A stretch of DNA of 64,000 bases, taken from NCBI GenBank assembly GCA_964019335.1, contig OZ025707.1:47501-111500 (forward strand), in the 5' to 3' direction. Source of the DNA: Diplonema japonicum. Lineage: Eukaryota; Euglenozoa; Diplonemea; Diplonemida; Diplonemidae. Positions within the stretch are counted from its first letter, which is position 1; every line of letters begins with the position of its first letter. Under the pieces are notes generated by a model. It saw only the letters and a list, made by a program, of their open reading frames with translations. It was not told where the DNA came from and made no database searches. Below, in pieces: positions 10,096-22,143 of this stretch. Both the position numbers and the translations under genes were made by a program.

Positions 10096-12681
10096 ATGCA
10101 AAGTATATCATGTTTGCTTGTAGACGCGGCATCCTTGCACGGAGAAAGACCTGCGGTTATCGAGGGCGACGGGCGTGTGACGGGGTACAGGGATCTTGAG
10201 GATATTGTTGATGGGAAGGCGGGCGGGTTGGAAGATGCTGTTGAGCAAGGAGAAGGCGTAGTGCTGGTTGTTGAAGAGGGATTGGCTTTGGTAGTGATGC
10301 AGCTTGCCGTGTGTAGAGCTGGCGGATGGTTCATGACGTTGGACATCGGAACACCAGTTGAACGGTTGAAGAGGATTGCGCTACGTGTAGGGGCTAGTGT
10401 CATAGTAACAACGGAGGACCATCTCTGCGTGCCCACTTTGAGCGGCTTCACTGTTCTACAGTACGCTGCGCTGTCTTTGAAACCATCGACAGGAAGGCCG
10501 CCTTCCGAGCTGTGCTATGTCCAGCACACGTCTGGCAGCACAGGATTCCCGAAGCCTGTCCCTTGCACACAGACGCAAATCATATCCTATGCCAAGGCAC
10601 GAACAGACTTCGAGCGCATCACACACAACAGCGTGCTGCTCATGGCGTCCAGTGTGACCTTTGACCCTTCGCAGGGTGATGTCGTGACGGGGGTACTAAA
10701 CGGGAGCTGTCTAGTGGCGCCCACTCGTACCATTTTACTGCATGACATCTCGGGCATCGCCAGCAGGCATCATGTGACACACATAACGGCCACACCGTCC
10801 CTGTGGTCTATCGTTGACGGTGAGCTGCCCGACTTGCAGGTGTTGTCTCTTGGTGGCGAGGCAATGCCCGAGAAGCTAGTCCAGAGGTGGTCCTCACGCA
10901 CAACAAAGCTGTACAACGTGTACGGTGTAACGGAGTGCACGGTGTACCAGACCTTCAAGGAGATGCAACCAGGCGTGTCGCCAAGATGCTGCGGACAACC
11001 GTTACCAGGTGTTGAACTACACGTGCTGGACACTGACATGTGCCCTGCAGCGCCTGGCGAAGAGGGCTGTCTCTACATATCCGGTACCTGTGTGAGCAGC
11101 GGGTATATTGGCTGTGACTCGCAGTCCTTCATGACAGTACCCGGCATCGGCGTGTGCTACGCGACAGGGGACATCTGCAGGCTGGTCGACGGCGACTTGC
11201 ACGTGGTGGGCAGGACCGACGCGCAGGTCAAGTTGAACGGGATACGAATCGAGCCCTCTGAGATTGAAGAAGTCATCAACGAGAGCTCTCTAGTTAGCAG
11301 CAGCTGCGTGGTGCCTCATGAAGGGCAGCTCTTAGCCCACGTAGTTACGACGGCACCCGATGACGTTGCGGCGTATGTACTTCGCGAGCGGTGCATGGCA
11401 AGGCTGCCGGGGCACATGGTGCCGAGGAGGTTCATACCCGTAGCCGCACTGCCCATGACAGCCAATGCAAAGATCGACAGGAAAACATTAGTTACAAGAG
11501 GCGTCCAGAGAGACACAGCCGCCTTCATCCGTCTGAACACACCACTTGAAGTCCTTGTGGGGACTGTGTGGGAGGCGATCCTTGGAACACCAGAAGTGCA
11601 CGCAGGCTCCGACTGGCATGACCTGGGAGGGACTTCTATTCAAGCCATTCTCGCCGTGCGCAAGATCCGTGCCCAGGTGCTAGGCGGCGGTGGAGGTGTC
11701 GGGTGGGAAGGCGACAAGGTGAACAAGAAGCCCACAGAAGCCTCTGGTGACGCAGCACTCTTTCTACACTCCAACGGGTTGTTTCAGACACAGGACGGCG
11801 TTGGCGGAGGCGATGCAGAATGCTTCATGGGCATGTGCGAAGGGGGCACCTACGCACCCTGCAAGCTACTTGAACACTCCACTCTCAAAGACTATGCTGC
11901 ATACTTGTCCTCGAATGGTGTTCTGACAAGCGACTCCTCGCATCCTGAAATCCTCAACAAGATAGTAAGAGGAGGTCATCTTGCAGCCCTCAGAGACGTC
12001 GTGTCCTCTGGTCTGCAGCTTCCAAAACCAAGGAAGGGGATGTCGATGTTGCACCTTGCTGCTGGCGAGGGGCAGGCCGAGGTTGTAGATTACTTGATAG
12101 AGCAAGGTCTCAATCCGCATTGCGTGACACAGAGATGTGCTACTCCAGCGCATCTTGCTGCTGCTGGAGGGCACGAAAGATGTCTGAAGGCCTTGCTACC
12201 ACATACAAGTATTGGGGTGAGGGACAAGGCACAGCAGACTATCCTCCATTACGCGGCTCGCAGCGGGCAGCTACGCGCTGTGGAGGTAGTTACGTCTCTT
12301 GGTACTGCAGACCTCGACGCTCGCGACAACCAGTACCGCTCCGCCGTCCACTGGTGTGTTTTGCATGGGCACATGCATGTCTTGGAACATTTGTTGGGTG
12401 CTGGAGCGAAGGCCGACCACCCTTACATCCCCCCGACTAAAGTAGCGCGTAAAACGCGGCTCGCCCTCCAGTCTCCTGTAGATCTAGCCTTTCAGCTTTA
12501 CACTGAAGGGGGTGAAGCTGCTGCAGTCGACATGCTTGACATGCTGTTGGCGCACGGTGCATGCTGCCTCAAAGTCCCCAAAGATGTGAAGGACAGCAGG
12601 CTCCAACATGCTGACGTTCTATCTACCAACGGTCACCATGCAACAGCACAGCGGCTGCGCGACAATATCAATCTCTCTTAG
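10096..12681 (+). CDS. adenylation-carrier-ankyrin protein (AASDH/ACSF4-like A and T domains)
   Basis: An 861-aa protein with an adenylate-forming domain at about 5-470: A3 TSGSTGFPK (145-153), substrate loop FDPSQ with Asp190 at the amino-group-binding position, A5 YNVYGVTE (273-280), A7 YATGD (355-359), A8 GRTDAQVKLNGIRIEPSEIE (372-391) and A10 ANAKIDRK with the catalytic Lys. A carrier domain follows, with DLGGTSI (509-515) bearing the phosphopantetheine Ser514. The C-terminal part holds four or more ankyrin repeats (about 650-830). The A domain resembles the beta-alanine-activating enzyme AASDH/ACSF4, in which the carrier is followed by a PQQ-type propeller; ankyrin repeats replace it here. 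Likely reaction: ATP-dependent activation of an amino or carboxylic acid and loading onto the carrier. The substrate is unknown. A Gly-rich linker separates the carrier and ankyrin parts. Confidence 0.9.
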   Translation: MQSISCLLVDAASLHGERPAVIEGDGRVTGYRDLEDIVDGKAGGLEDAVEQGEGVVLVVEEGLALVVMQLAVCRAGGWFMTLDIGTPVERLKRIALRVGASVIVTTEDHLCVPTLSGFTVLQYAALSLKPSTGRPPSELCYVQHTSGSTGFPKPVPCTQTQIISYAKARTDFERITHNSVLLMASSVTFDPSQGDVVTGVLNGSCLVAPTRTILLHDISGIASRHHVTHITATPSLWSIVDGELPDLQVLSLGGEAMPEKLVQRWSSRTTKLYNVYGVTECTVYQTFKEMQPGVSPRCCGQPLPGVELHVLDTDMCPAAPGEEGCLYISGTCVSSGYIGCDSQSFMTVPGIGVCYATGDICRLVDGDLHVVGRTDAQVKLNGIRIEPSEIEEVINESSLVSSSCVVPHEGQLLAHVVTTAPDDVAAYVLRERCMARLPGHMVPRRFIPVAALPMTANAKIDRKTLVTRGVQRDTAAFIRLNTPLEVLVGTVWEAILGTPEVHAGSDWHDLGGTSIQAILAVRKIRAQVLGGGGGVGWEGDKVNKKPTEASGDAALFLHSNGLFQTQDGVGGGDAECFMGMCEGGTYAPCKLLEHSTLKDYAAYLSSNGVLTSDSSHPEILNKIVRGGHLAALRDVVSSGLQLPKPRKGMSMLHLAAGEGQAEVVDYLIEQGLNPHCVTQRCATPAHLAAAGGHERCLKALLPHTSIGVRDKAQQTILHYAARSGQLRAVEVVTSLGTADLDARDNQYRSAVHWCVLHGHMHVLEHLLGAGAKADHPYIPPTKVARKTRLALQSPVDLAFQLYTEGGEAAAVDMLDMLLAHGACCLKVPKDVKDSRLQHADVLSTNGHHATAQRLRDNINLS

Positions 12682-12784
12682 GTTTCTTTTACATTTTCTT
12701 ATTTATTTATTTCTTTCCCTTTTGGGGCCTCTCCTTTTGCTAATCGTCTTCGCAGGTAGAAAAAAAAAAAAAAAGAAAAGAAAA

Positions 12785-13094
12785 ATGGGGTTCAGAGAGA
12801 AGCGAGGGAGGGAGAACTGGGCCAGTGACGAATCTGCCACGTCGTGCAAATGTGGTGCTGTGTTTTCGTTGATTCTAAGAAAGCACCATTGCAGGAGGTA
12901 TGTGTGGACTACCTGTGGAACACAAGACAATGCAACACAGCTGCGGGGGGGTGTTCTGTGATGACTGCACGAGCTTTACTGCTATGGTCCCATCGGGGTC
13001 AGAAGGCGCGGTGGAAAAAGAGAAGAGAGTCTGCAGCACCTGCCACGCGACAATAATTCAAAACAACCAACTCAAAGCATCGTCAGGCCTGTGA
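12785..13094 (+). CDS. small FYVE zinc-finger protein, two exons
   Basis: Exons 12785-12897 and 12941-13094 encode 88 aa. The intron 12898-12940 (43 nt) splits the FYVE core. Splicing joins RKHHCR to SCGGVFCDDC, the diagnostic FYVE signature that binds PI3P on endosomes. The first zinc pair reads CKCG, not the usual CxxC. The protein is little more than the finger. It is closely similar to the N-terminus of the next gene, with the intron at the same codon and phase, so the two arose by local duplication. The start ATG follows an A-rich stretch. Confidence 0.85.
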
Positions 13095-13403
13095 GCTGAG
13101 AGACGTTGCATTGATACAAAAAAAAAAAAAAAAAAAAAAAAAGAAAAAAAATGTCCCAAAGAAAAACGGTGACACAGGACAAACCTCCTTGCGACATGCT
13201 CTCTTACGTGCGTTGAAAAGCCAAGAAAGAAAGAAAAAAAATCCTTTCCACTTCAGTTAGTTTCGTATTTTTATTTTTTTTCTAGTTTTTTTTTTTTTTT
13301 TTTTTTTTTCTCTTTCTTTTTTTTTTTGATTGCACTGTAAAAACGAATTTCACAGGGCCCTAAGGGGGCGGGCCTCGAAAAAAAAAAAAAAAAAAAAAAA
13401 AAA
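13095..13403. other. intergenic spacer, A and T runs
   Basis: Contains A tracts of over 20 nt near 13119-13142, T tracts near 13287-13327 and an A tract directly before the next ATG. No gene is seen. Confidence 0.6.
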
Positions 13404-13568
13404 ATGGGGCTGCGAGACTTCGTCGGTGGTTCTAAAGAAGCGGGGTTTCGAGAAAAAAAAGGACGAGAAAACTGGGCGCGGGACGACTCGGTCAAAGTGT
13501 GCAAATGCGGGACCCGGTTCAGCACGATAAAAAGACGGCACCACTGCAGAAGGTATAAAAAAAAAAAG

Positions 13569-13624
<56 letters not shown>

Positions 13625-16600
13625 AACAACAAAACAAAGTTGCGGCGGCGTATTCTGCGATGCGTGCACAAATTTCCAGGCGTTGGTCCCAACAGGACAG
13701 GGTGGGACACAAGGCGGGACAAAGCGAGTTTGCCAGCCGTGCTACAACGTACTAAAACAAACCCAGTCCGCAGCAACCACCGCAACCGGCAGTGCCTCCG
13801 TTGACCTGCAATTTGTACAAATAGCCATCGGGAAGATCCGCCAAGAGGCAGACGTACAACAACAACGCTTACACGATAGAATAGATGTCCTTGCAGCAGG
13901 TACCAGTAAAATCTTAGATGACATCAGGCTCACGGAACAGAGGGTGAACGACGGGTCCAGCCTCTTTACAGGGAACACCCACGATATTTTAAACGACGAT
14001 TTGAAAGATCTCTCTGCTGCGTACGAACGGCGGCAGCAGCGGGCGAAGGAGCTGACAACCACCTTAATGCACCACACCCTCACCGCATTCTTCACAGTCG
14101 TGCAGTCGAAACTCCTTGACATCCTGCTGCACTTTGTCCTGGCAGCGTCGCTTAACGAAACCACTGCTGCGTGTAATGTCAACGTGTTGGGGACTGAGTT
14201 CAGAGTGTCATGTAGAAACTTGTCAACACACTTCTTAAGGCAGTGCGGTGAAGGAGCGTCTGTGAGGGATTTGTGTGAGGTTATGCAGGATGTTGCGGAG
14301 GACGCGTCATTGCGCATCACGTTCCGCTTCGAGGAGCAGATCGCTTCCCTCACAAGCGCTGCCGCAAAAACATTTGGAGAATGCGTGCTGGCGAGAATCG
14401 TCGCGTTCTTCAGAAAAGATGTCGTCGCCAACATCAAGTCGCGCATGCCACCAGCAGACTTGATTGTCGATGCTGTCTCGGAGTTCCCGAACTGTGCCTC
14501 TGATGATGCGATACCCCTTGCTACACGTGACGAGGAGCTCGACCACAGCTGGAATGACAAGGAGCTCCTCTCCATGGTCGGTATCAAGACCACCGACGGC
14601 AGCCACTGGAACAAGTCCGAAGCCGCACACCCTTACAAGTACTACTACGCGCTGGGCACCAACTACGAGGCGAAGCAAAAAGGGTACCACCCGACCGGAA
14701 AGAACCGGAACTGCATCTATCCGATCTTCAACCTGGAGCGCGCTGCTAAGGACCACCAGCTGCTCATCGAACAACGGGGGACCATTCTGAACACCTACTT
14801 CCTATCGCACATCGGCACAGACGAAGTAGAGGCCCTTCACAAAGCCTTGTCGGAGACCGAAGAAGCGTCGCTACTACTTGACGCCATTGACAAGATCCGC
14901 GACCTGCTTAGGGAGCCATCCGCATACGGGAAAAGCCTGCTGGTATCCGCCATGAAAGCACGCAAGGACCTGGATGACATAACGCGGAGAGAGAAAGTGC
15001 TTGTCAGACACTCTCAAGACCTTGTCGACGCACCCGAGGCGCTTACGAAGCAAGCCTCATACATTAAGCTGCAACATGAGATCCAAGACAAGGCGCTAGA
15101 CAAGTTTGTCGAGCTTATGAGCAACGACCATGTGCAAAGGTTCTACTCGCACCTCAGGCTCAAGTTCTTGCAGCAGCTGATCACTCACCGTGCCTATGCA
15201 ACTGAAGCGCTGTCTGAGTTCCCTGAGGTGCTTGTGGCAGGTTCTGTAGTCGGGTTCAACGAGCAGGTTTTGAATGCTGTGGACTCTGTAGTAGCTTCTG
15301 ACCGCACGGGGATCAAGCCTTCCCTCCTCCTGCTGGACGAGGCGTCGCACATCATGCCGCGGTGGTTGGCGGAGAGGTACTCGTCGCAGTTGCAAAAGCT
15401 CACCCACGAGGGCATCCACACCTTCGCAGACTGCAGCCTTGCCCGATCCCTGTTTTCCCTACCGCCGCCAAGCGAAGAGGGTCTCCCTTCGAGGGCCATG
15501 GCAGCCATGGGGACGGGCACCATCACCGCGGCGAAGGAAAAGCGTTCTTCCAGATCCGCGCCTCCCATCAGTGCGTCTGTCTGCTTGCAACTGTCCTCCG
15601 CGTCGCTAGACTTAACAGTTGTGGGCCACAAGCACGTTGTGCTGCCGACTACCGACTCCGATGCGAATTGGAAAGAACACTCCCTGGTTACAAAGTGCGG
15701 TTTGGCAACACCCACCGGGAAGTACAACGGCACACGAAAACACCACAAACCACAGAAGTACGGCTACGTGAATGCCTCGATGCATGAGGCGAACTCATTG
15801 GAAACACCGGGCTCACCGAAACAGCGGCAAATGTCCAGTCCGGCAAGAGGGAGGGACTCCAAAAAACTGGACATTGTACGGCCTGAGAAGTCGGTGAGCG
15901 AATGGTTCCCCCCTGGCTGCGAGGCGGAGGCGTACGGGCTGATTGGCGCAAAGGAGCTGAACGGGATTAAAGGCCGCGTCGAGGGGATCGAGACAATGCC
16001 CCCAAACGAGGGGAGGGTGCAGGTCATCTTCCCACCCCCGTATGGAGAGAAGGCTTTGAAGCACACGAATGTGTGGCGACTGTACAAAACATCCGATTTC
16101 AATATCGGTTACGATGTGGAAACAAAAGGGGGCACCAGTAGCACGCAGCTCGGACGGGTGACGGGCGTGGACAGCTACGGGGTGACCGTGCAGTTTATGG
16201 GCGCGACCAGCGACACAGTCGTTGATCCGAGCCAGCTGTGCATTTTACGCAGTGAGAGCAAAGCCAGCCCAGAAAGAGCAGGAGACCTGGGAGGGAGCTT
16301 CTTATCCAGCTCGCCAAGCGTGCCAGCGAGCAGCAACAAAGTCGCCAACCTATCGTGGGCCAAGTCAACGCTGGTGTGCACGCCGAGGATCGTGACAGCT
16401 GGTGCATCCATCAACTGTGTGCTAGTGATAAAAGACCACTCTGGAAAGAAGATAAGCTGCGGAGTGACCTCCGGAGAGCTTGATGTGCTGCCTTTCGGAC
16501 ACAGTGGAGTCACTCTGCTCAGTGAGCCGACCAACGCATCCGATGACGGCAGTACCTTCCAGTTCACACTGGAGCTTGCCAACGTGGGTACCTTCCCCAT

Positions 16601-19600
16601 TGGTGTCGCGTGCCGTGGAAAATGCAAGATATCCAACAACGTGACGGTGGTTGCCGGTCCAATCGATTGGCTCGGACGGTCGAAGCTTGCCATCGCACCG
16701 GAGCTGACCACCGCAGGGGAGCCAATGTTTGGAAGGATCGAACTGCGCGACCGCCTCGGGAACCTGGCCACCAGCGCAGGTCTCGAAGACTTCACCATCG
16801 CCGTGCACAATGTGGTGGAGCTGGCCACCACCGTTCTGAAACAAGCGGACGATGGCAGCTTCATATTCAGCTTTGTCCCCACAGAGGAAGGCGAGATAGA
16901 CATCGAGGTGGGTTTCTGCGGCCTTATGAAACAAAGCGCGTCTTACCACGAGTGCCGGCCGGGCAGAACAGACTTCAAGAACACACTTGTGGTGCTGGAT
17001 TCCTGCGAAGCTGAGGTAGGTGACGTGACGTCCGGTGTGATGGTGCTGCGAGACATCTACGGAAACAGGGCTGCAAACGTAAGACACGAGGATGTTGAAA
17101 TGTGGTTGCGTGCTGGCGATGACGAATCGAGAGTGGATCTGGTGCCTGTGAAGGGTGAAGTATCTGAGTACGAGATGCAGTTCAAGTGCGTTCGACGTGG
17201 GTTAACCCTGCTCGAGTCGGAATCGATAAGAACGAGGGAAAGGGTGGTGACAAAGGTCACTGTGTCGATGCCCAAGGCCGCCATTGACTGGTCTCAAAGC
17301 ACGGTCAGCCTTGTGCCTCGCGAGGTGCAAGCAGGCCACACGGTCACGTGCACGATCCTCGCTAGGGACAGCTTCGGGAACCTCCTCTCGGAACTGGACG
17401 CTGATCAGATCGAACTGTGCGTCACATCCGAGCCCACAGCACAGTTGGAAGTGAAGCACGGACCGCTCATCTCACGTGGCGGCACAATCACGTGCGGGTT
17501 TGAACCCCTCACAGCAGGCACAGTCTGGGCAACAGCAAGCATGGATGACGCCAGAAGGAAGTCAAACGATGTCCTAGTTACAGCAGGCTCCCTATCATGG
17601 GAAGCCTCAACCGTCACGATCAAGGAGACAGCCCAGGTAGGGGAGTCGGTGGCTGTCAACATCACTGCCCGCGACCGCTACGGGAACGTGAGCCCCATGG
17701 CGCACAACACGGACTTCCAGGTAACCGTTTGGAACGAAGGCACGCGGTTGGACCACTCGCCCATCAATGGTGAGATGGGGAAATTCTTTTTCTCGTTCGA
17801 ACCCCGGGCCACAGGACACGCGTGGGTGGAGGTGTTCTACTCAGGTTCCTCAAAAGAGTCCAACCGATGCGTTATATCCCCTGGGAGGGTTTGCTGGGAC
17901 GACTGTTCTGTGGTACTTGATCGTCTGAAGGTGAAAGCAGGTGAAGTACTGCGTTGCGATGTGACGCTCACCGACAAGTGCGGGAACGAGACGGCGACCG
18001 AGAATGTGTTTGCCTCCGACTTCCTGAAGCAGGTGTGCGATGTCGGCGGCGAGACTCTATCGCAGGCAACGAAGGATTCAACCCCTTTGGACGGTGTGGG
18101 GTCCCGGTTCTGGTTCCAGTTCTCACCGACGGCAGTAGGCGATGTGATGGCACGGGTGGCCTTCAGGGGCGCCAACAAGGACAGCAACCTTGCAACCATT
18201 GCACCAGACGAAGTGTGCTGGGAACGTTCCGTCCTCACGTTCGACAGGGAAGATTCCATGGCAGGCGTGCAGGTGTCTGGGAAGGTCCTCACCCGGGATA
18301 GGTTCGAGAATCCTTCCGAGATCCTGCGGTACACTTCAGGGCTTTCTTGCATCGCTCTCAAACAGACAGACATCACCATCTCATGCAAGAACTTCGCAGA
18401 TGCCGACCACGAGCTCCTCGACGTGACAATGCTGCCCACAGAGGAGTACGGCACGTTCGCATTCAACGTGCTGCCGAAGATGATGGGCGAGGTCAGAGCG
18501 TTTGCAACACTCGTCGGTGGCACCGTGGAGCTATCCAGCAAATGCCTCATCAGAGGCGGCGGCATCGATTGGAGCAACTGTTCCATTACACTTAACCCTG
18601 CGGAGATTCAGGCGGGCGAGGAAGCCAGCTGCAGTATTGCTGTGAAAGATAAATTCGGCAACGACGCCAACGGTGCCAAGCCGCACGACTTCATTGCCAC
18701 TGTGTGGAACGAAAACAACAACACAAGGATCAGCGACGTCGTGGCGACCGGTGAGGCCACCTTTGCTTTCACAGCCGAGCCTACCCGTGCGGGCACAGCG
18801 TGTTCGACTGTCAAGTTTTTCGATGTTCCCAAAGAGTCCAACGTAATCTACGTGAAGCCTGCTGAGATGAGCTTCCCGAACTCCACCCTCAGCTGGGCCA
18901 CCACTAGGGTATTTGCTGGCGACCATCTTGAGGGCACCCTCACATTCAGGGACAGGTTCGGAAACCCCACCTCGGCCCTGCCCCCCAACGAGGTCGAGTT
19001 CAATCTGGCAAACGGTGGCGGGAAACTGCAGGCATTTATCATCGACGACTACGTGTCTGCAACCGAGACCACACAGGTGCGGTTCTACTGCGAACCGATA
19101 AAGAAAGGCGTCGTTACAGTGGGCGCTGTGCGGAAGAAGACAGGAGAGACCATCGAAGGAAGCAGCGCGGAAGTGAAATCAGGCCCTGTTGACTGGACAC
19201 AGAGCACGACTGAGCTCCCGGCCAGAAACGCCGGAGAGAAGAGGAGAGTAGCCCAGGCAGGGGAATCCGTGATCGGCGTCATCACGTGCAGGGACAAGTA
19301 CGGCAACCAAGCATGCCCCGGGACAGAGTCATCTTTCAACATGGTGGTGAAGGCCAACGGGCAGCTTGTGGTATCGCCTCAACCGTATGTGCCAAGCGGT
19401 GTTGGTGCCATGGTGAAGGCGGATATCGAACATGCGTCGGTGTTCCACTTTGAACTGAAGCCCGAGGTGGCGGGTACAACGGAGATAGAGGTGAGATACA
19501 GCCCGCAGCCTTTAGAGGCACCACACAAGATAGCGATTGACGTGAAGTCGGGGTCGTTGGATTGGCGGAACAACTGCGCCGTGCTGTTGGAGGAGAGAGA

Positions 19601-20238
19601 AGTCACCGCTGGCGACACGCTGCACTTCACGATTGTCATCAAAGATTCGCACGGCAACGCAACAGGCGGCACCGTCGGTTCCATGTTCGTCGTGAAAATC
19701 GACAATGGCAGCTCGTCATCAACATGCTCACCAGTAACAGCTGCCAAGGACAGCAACAACATGTTTGTGTTCACAGCTGTCGCGACCGTAGCAGGCGATG
19801 CATGCGGGGCCGTTGTGTATCAAGGAGCGTCCTTGAGGTCCCCTGCTTGCAGGGTCATGCCAGGACCGTTGTTCTTCCCCAAATGCACGCTTGGTCTTCC
19901 CGATAAGACGGCAGCGGGAGAACAATGCAAGGCGGTGCTGTCCCTGCGTGACAAGTTCAACAACCCCACGTCACTAGGGTCTATGTCGGTGCAGGACTTT
20001 GTTTGGACGCTTTTAAACGTCGGTACCCCTTCGGAAGGCAGCCCAAGACCTCAGTCAAATGAGCTGCAGCCCTCAGGACCGCTTGCACCAGGAGGGATGT
20101 TCGGCGGACAAGCGTCGGACCTCACACTCCCCTTCGAACCACGATGGAAGGGAAGCATGACTGTGACATGTAAATGCGCCAGAGACGAGACAGCGCACAA
20201 ACTGGAGAAAACTATCCCGGTCTCTGGGGTATGTTCTT

Positions 20239-20272
<34 letters not shown>

Positions 20273-21359
20273 CGCTTGTTTACCAACACAACTGCAGGGC
20301 AAGCCCGACACCCGCACAAGCGTAATAAAGATAAACCCCGAGCTCGTCCGTGCAGGGAACAAGGTTTCAGTGGAAGTCTTCGTCAGGGATTGCCACAAAA
20401 ACCCGGTATGTAGGAGGGGGGGGAAAAAAAGAGAAAAAAAAATAACCATTTATACAGACAGCCTTTGATATCAAATCAATGTCGGCGAGCATAGTGAACG
20501 AGAGAGACTCACCTGTGCCGTCGGAGCTGCTGGAGATACACGGCGGATTCAAGTATGTTTCGGAAAGAGATTTATAAAAAAAAAAAAAAAAAAAAAAAAA
20601 AGGTTTACATTTGTGCCTGTAAAGCAAGGCAAGGCAAAGGTGACAATCAAAGAAAAGGGTTCGAAAAACACTGTTGCTGGCGCACCTGTGACAGTATACA
20701 GTGCAGAGTTCCACCCTGCAAGCTCTCATATTAAATTGGAACCGTCGAGTCAGGTTGCCGGCAGGACGTGCACCGCCATGGTGACGCTGAGGGACCAGTA
20801 CAAAAACAGCCTTTCGAACGACGCCGAAGAGCTGGAGGGGTTGTTGAAACAGATAAAGTTAGAGGTAAAGAATGGGTATTCAAAGGTAGCCCCATCACCC
20901 TGCAAGGTGAAGGGGTTGATGCTAATCAGTGAACTGGAACCCACGGAGAGAGGCCCCGCTTTTATTGAACTAACTATGCCGGCCGTGACAAAGGAAAAGC
21001 TGACGAGTAACCACATCGAGGTGAAACCTGCTGCGCTGTCCTTCCCACATTGCTCCATTGTGCTTGATGCGGACACGTGCCCCATCAATGTGCCCATCTC
21101 GCTCATCCTCACGACGAAGGATCGCTTCAATAACATAACAACAGGGGCGCGGGCGGAGAATTTCAACGTGAAGATTGTGAATGAAGATGTTGCCCTCCCC
21201 GACCCGCGTCTTCTCGGCAAGGACAAGTCCTCCACCGCGTTCACCGCGCAAATATCCCCCGTGGCGGTGGGATCCATCTACTGCGAGGTGACATTCTACC
21301 CGCCAGACGGCGACGAACCCGTGACAAAAAAATCGAACGTCATCCAAGTCACGAGTTGA
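13404..21359 (+). CDS. giant FYVE and filamin-repeat protein, five exons
   Basis: Exons 13404-13552, 13640-20228, 20298-20405, 20458-20552 and 20603-21359 give about 2565 aa. The FYVE finger covers residues about 24-87 (CKCG, RRHHCRS-CGGVFCDAC). A long helical region to about 700 and a Tudor-like region near 870-950 (VQFMGATSDTVVDPS) follow. From about 960 to the end there are about 15 Ig-like filamin-type repeats of roughly 105 aa, each marked by a (R/K)D..GN-like turn (RDRLGN, RDIYGN, RDSFGN, RDRYGN, KDKFGN, RDQYKN and others). Introns 1 (87 nt) and 2 (69 nt) are multiples of three without stops, so an uncorrected ORF reads poly-Lys or poly-Phe through them. Introns 3 and 4 are 52 and 50 nt. 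Probable role: a large scaffold recruited to PI3P membranes. The function of the repeats (actin or other binding) is inference. Confidence 0.88.
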
Positions 21360-21369
21360 GGGAAAAGAG

Positions 21370-21400
<31 letters not shown>

Positions 21401-21468
21401 GTAGATTTTTTTTTTTTTTTAATACCCCTCAATTTCACCCGAAAAAAGGAAAAAAAAAAAAAAAAAAA

Positions 21469-22143
21469 ATGGGTATAGTAAACATGGAAGGTATGCAGAG
21501 GAACATGGGGCCAGGCGAGGATGAAGATGCGGCGTCATTAAAAGAGAACATCGCGGCGGCGGAGGGGGGCATGTTGCCGGGGCTGTGCAGGAAGCACTAT
21601 GCTGCGACGTGCAGGAAGGGGAGGTCATGCCCCAAGATGCATGGCGTCATGGACAAACGATATGAGTTCAAAGACATCCCAGGTGTCGTGATGCCTACTG
21701 CCGGGTCTGTGTACCCGTGGACGGACGGGACAGCAAGCGTGGTCTTAGATATTGCAGTAGACCCGAAGTACTCACCTTCCTCTGTGGAGATAAAGGAATA
21801 TGCAGCTTGGGTTGGAATGGATCTAGAAACTGACGGACCTTTAACATGGGTAGCCATCGAAGGTCTGCAGGCCCCGGTGCCATCGCCGTGGAGAAGCTGC
21901 AAGACGGACCAGGACGAGGTTTACTTCTTCAACTTTGCCAACGGCTGCTCCTCTTGGGACCACCCCCTGGATTCTCATATAAAACACCTCTTTATCGCAG
22001 AAAAAGCCGCCCTCGCCACCCGGAGAAAAGAAGCCAAATTTTTTTTGCTGGCTTGGAAACGGCTCCACGGGCAGCACACCTTCCCGATGTTGCTGGAGTA
22101 CCTGGTTTCGTTTATATGCCCCGAGCCCCGGTCAATTGAATGA
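21469..22143 (+). CDS. CCCH zinc finger plus CEP164-type WW domain protein
   Basis: A 224-aa protein. A C-x7-C-x5-C-x3-H zinc finger lies at residues 40-58. A segment at about 106-172 has the layout of the CEP164 N-terminal module: 'EYA.W.GMD', 'L.WVAIEGLQAPVP', then a WW domain with YFFNFANG and SSWDHP. CEP164 is a distal-appendage protein of ciliary basal bodies and this WW module recruits the TTBK2 kinase. The protein is far shorter than CEP164 and lacks its coiled coil, so the role could be a ciliary adaptor or an RNA-binding protein that reuses the WW module. A downstream coding exon cannot be excluded. Confidence 0.82.
   Translation: MGIVNMEGMQRNMGPGEDEDAASLKENIAAAEGGMLPGLCRKHYAATCRKGRSCPKMHGVMDKRYEFKDIPGVVMPTAGSVYPWTDGTASVVLDIAVDPKYSPSSVEIKEYAAWVGMDLETDGPLTWVAIEGLQAPVPSPWRSCKTDQDEVYFFNFANGCSSWDHPLDSHIKHLFIAEKAALATRRKEAKFFLLAWKRLHGQHTFPMLLEYLVSFICPEPRSIE

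Noticed and set aside
13742-14614. Long minus-strand ORF
   Set aside because: Shadow of the FYVE-filamin gene; the composition is Ser/Cys/Arg-rich with no domain. The same holds for the other minus-strand frames, so no minus-strand gene is called.
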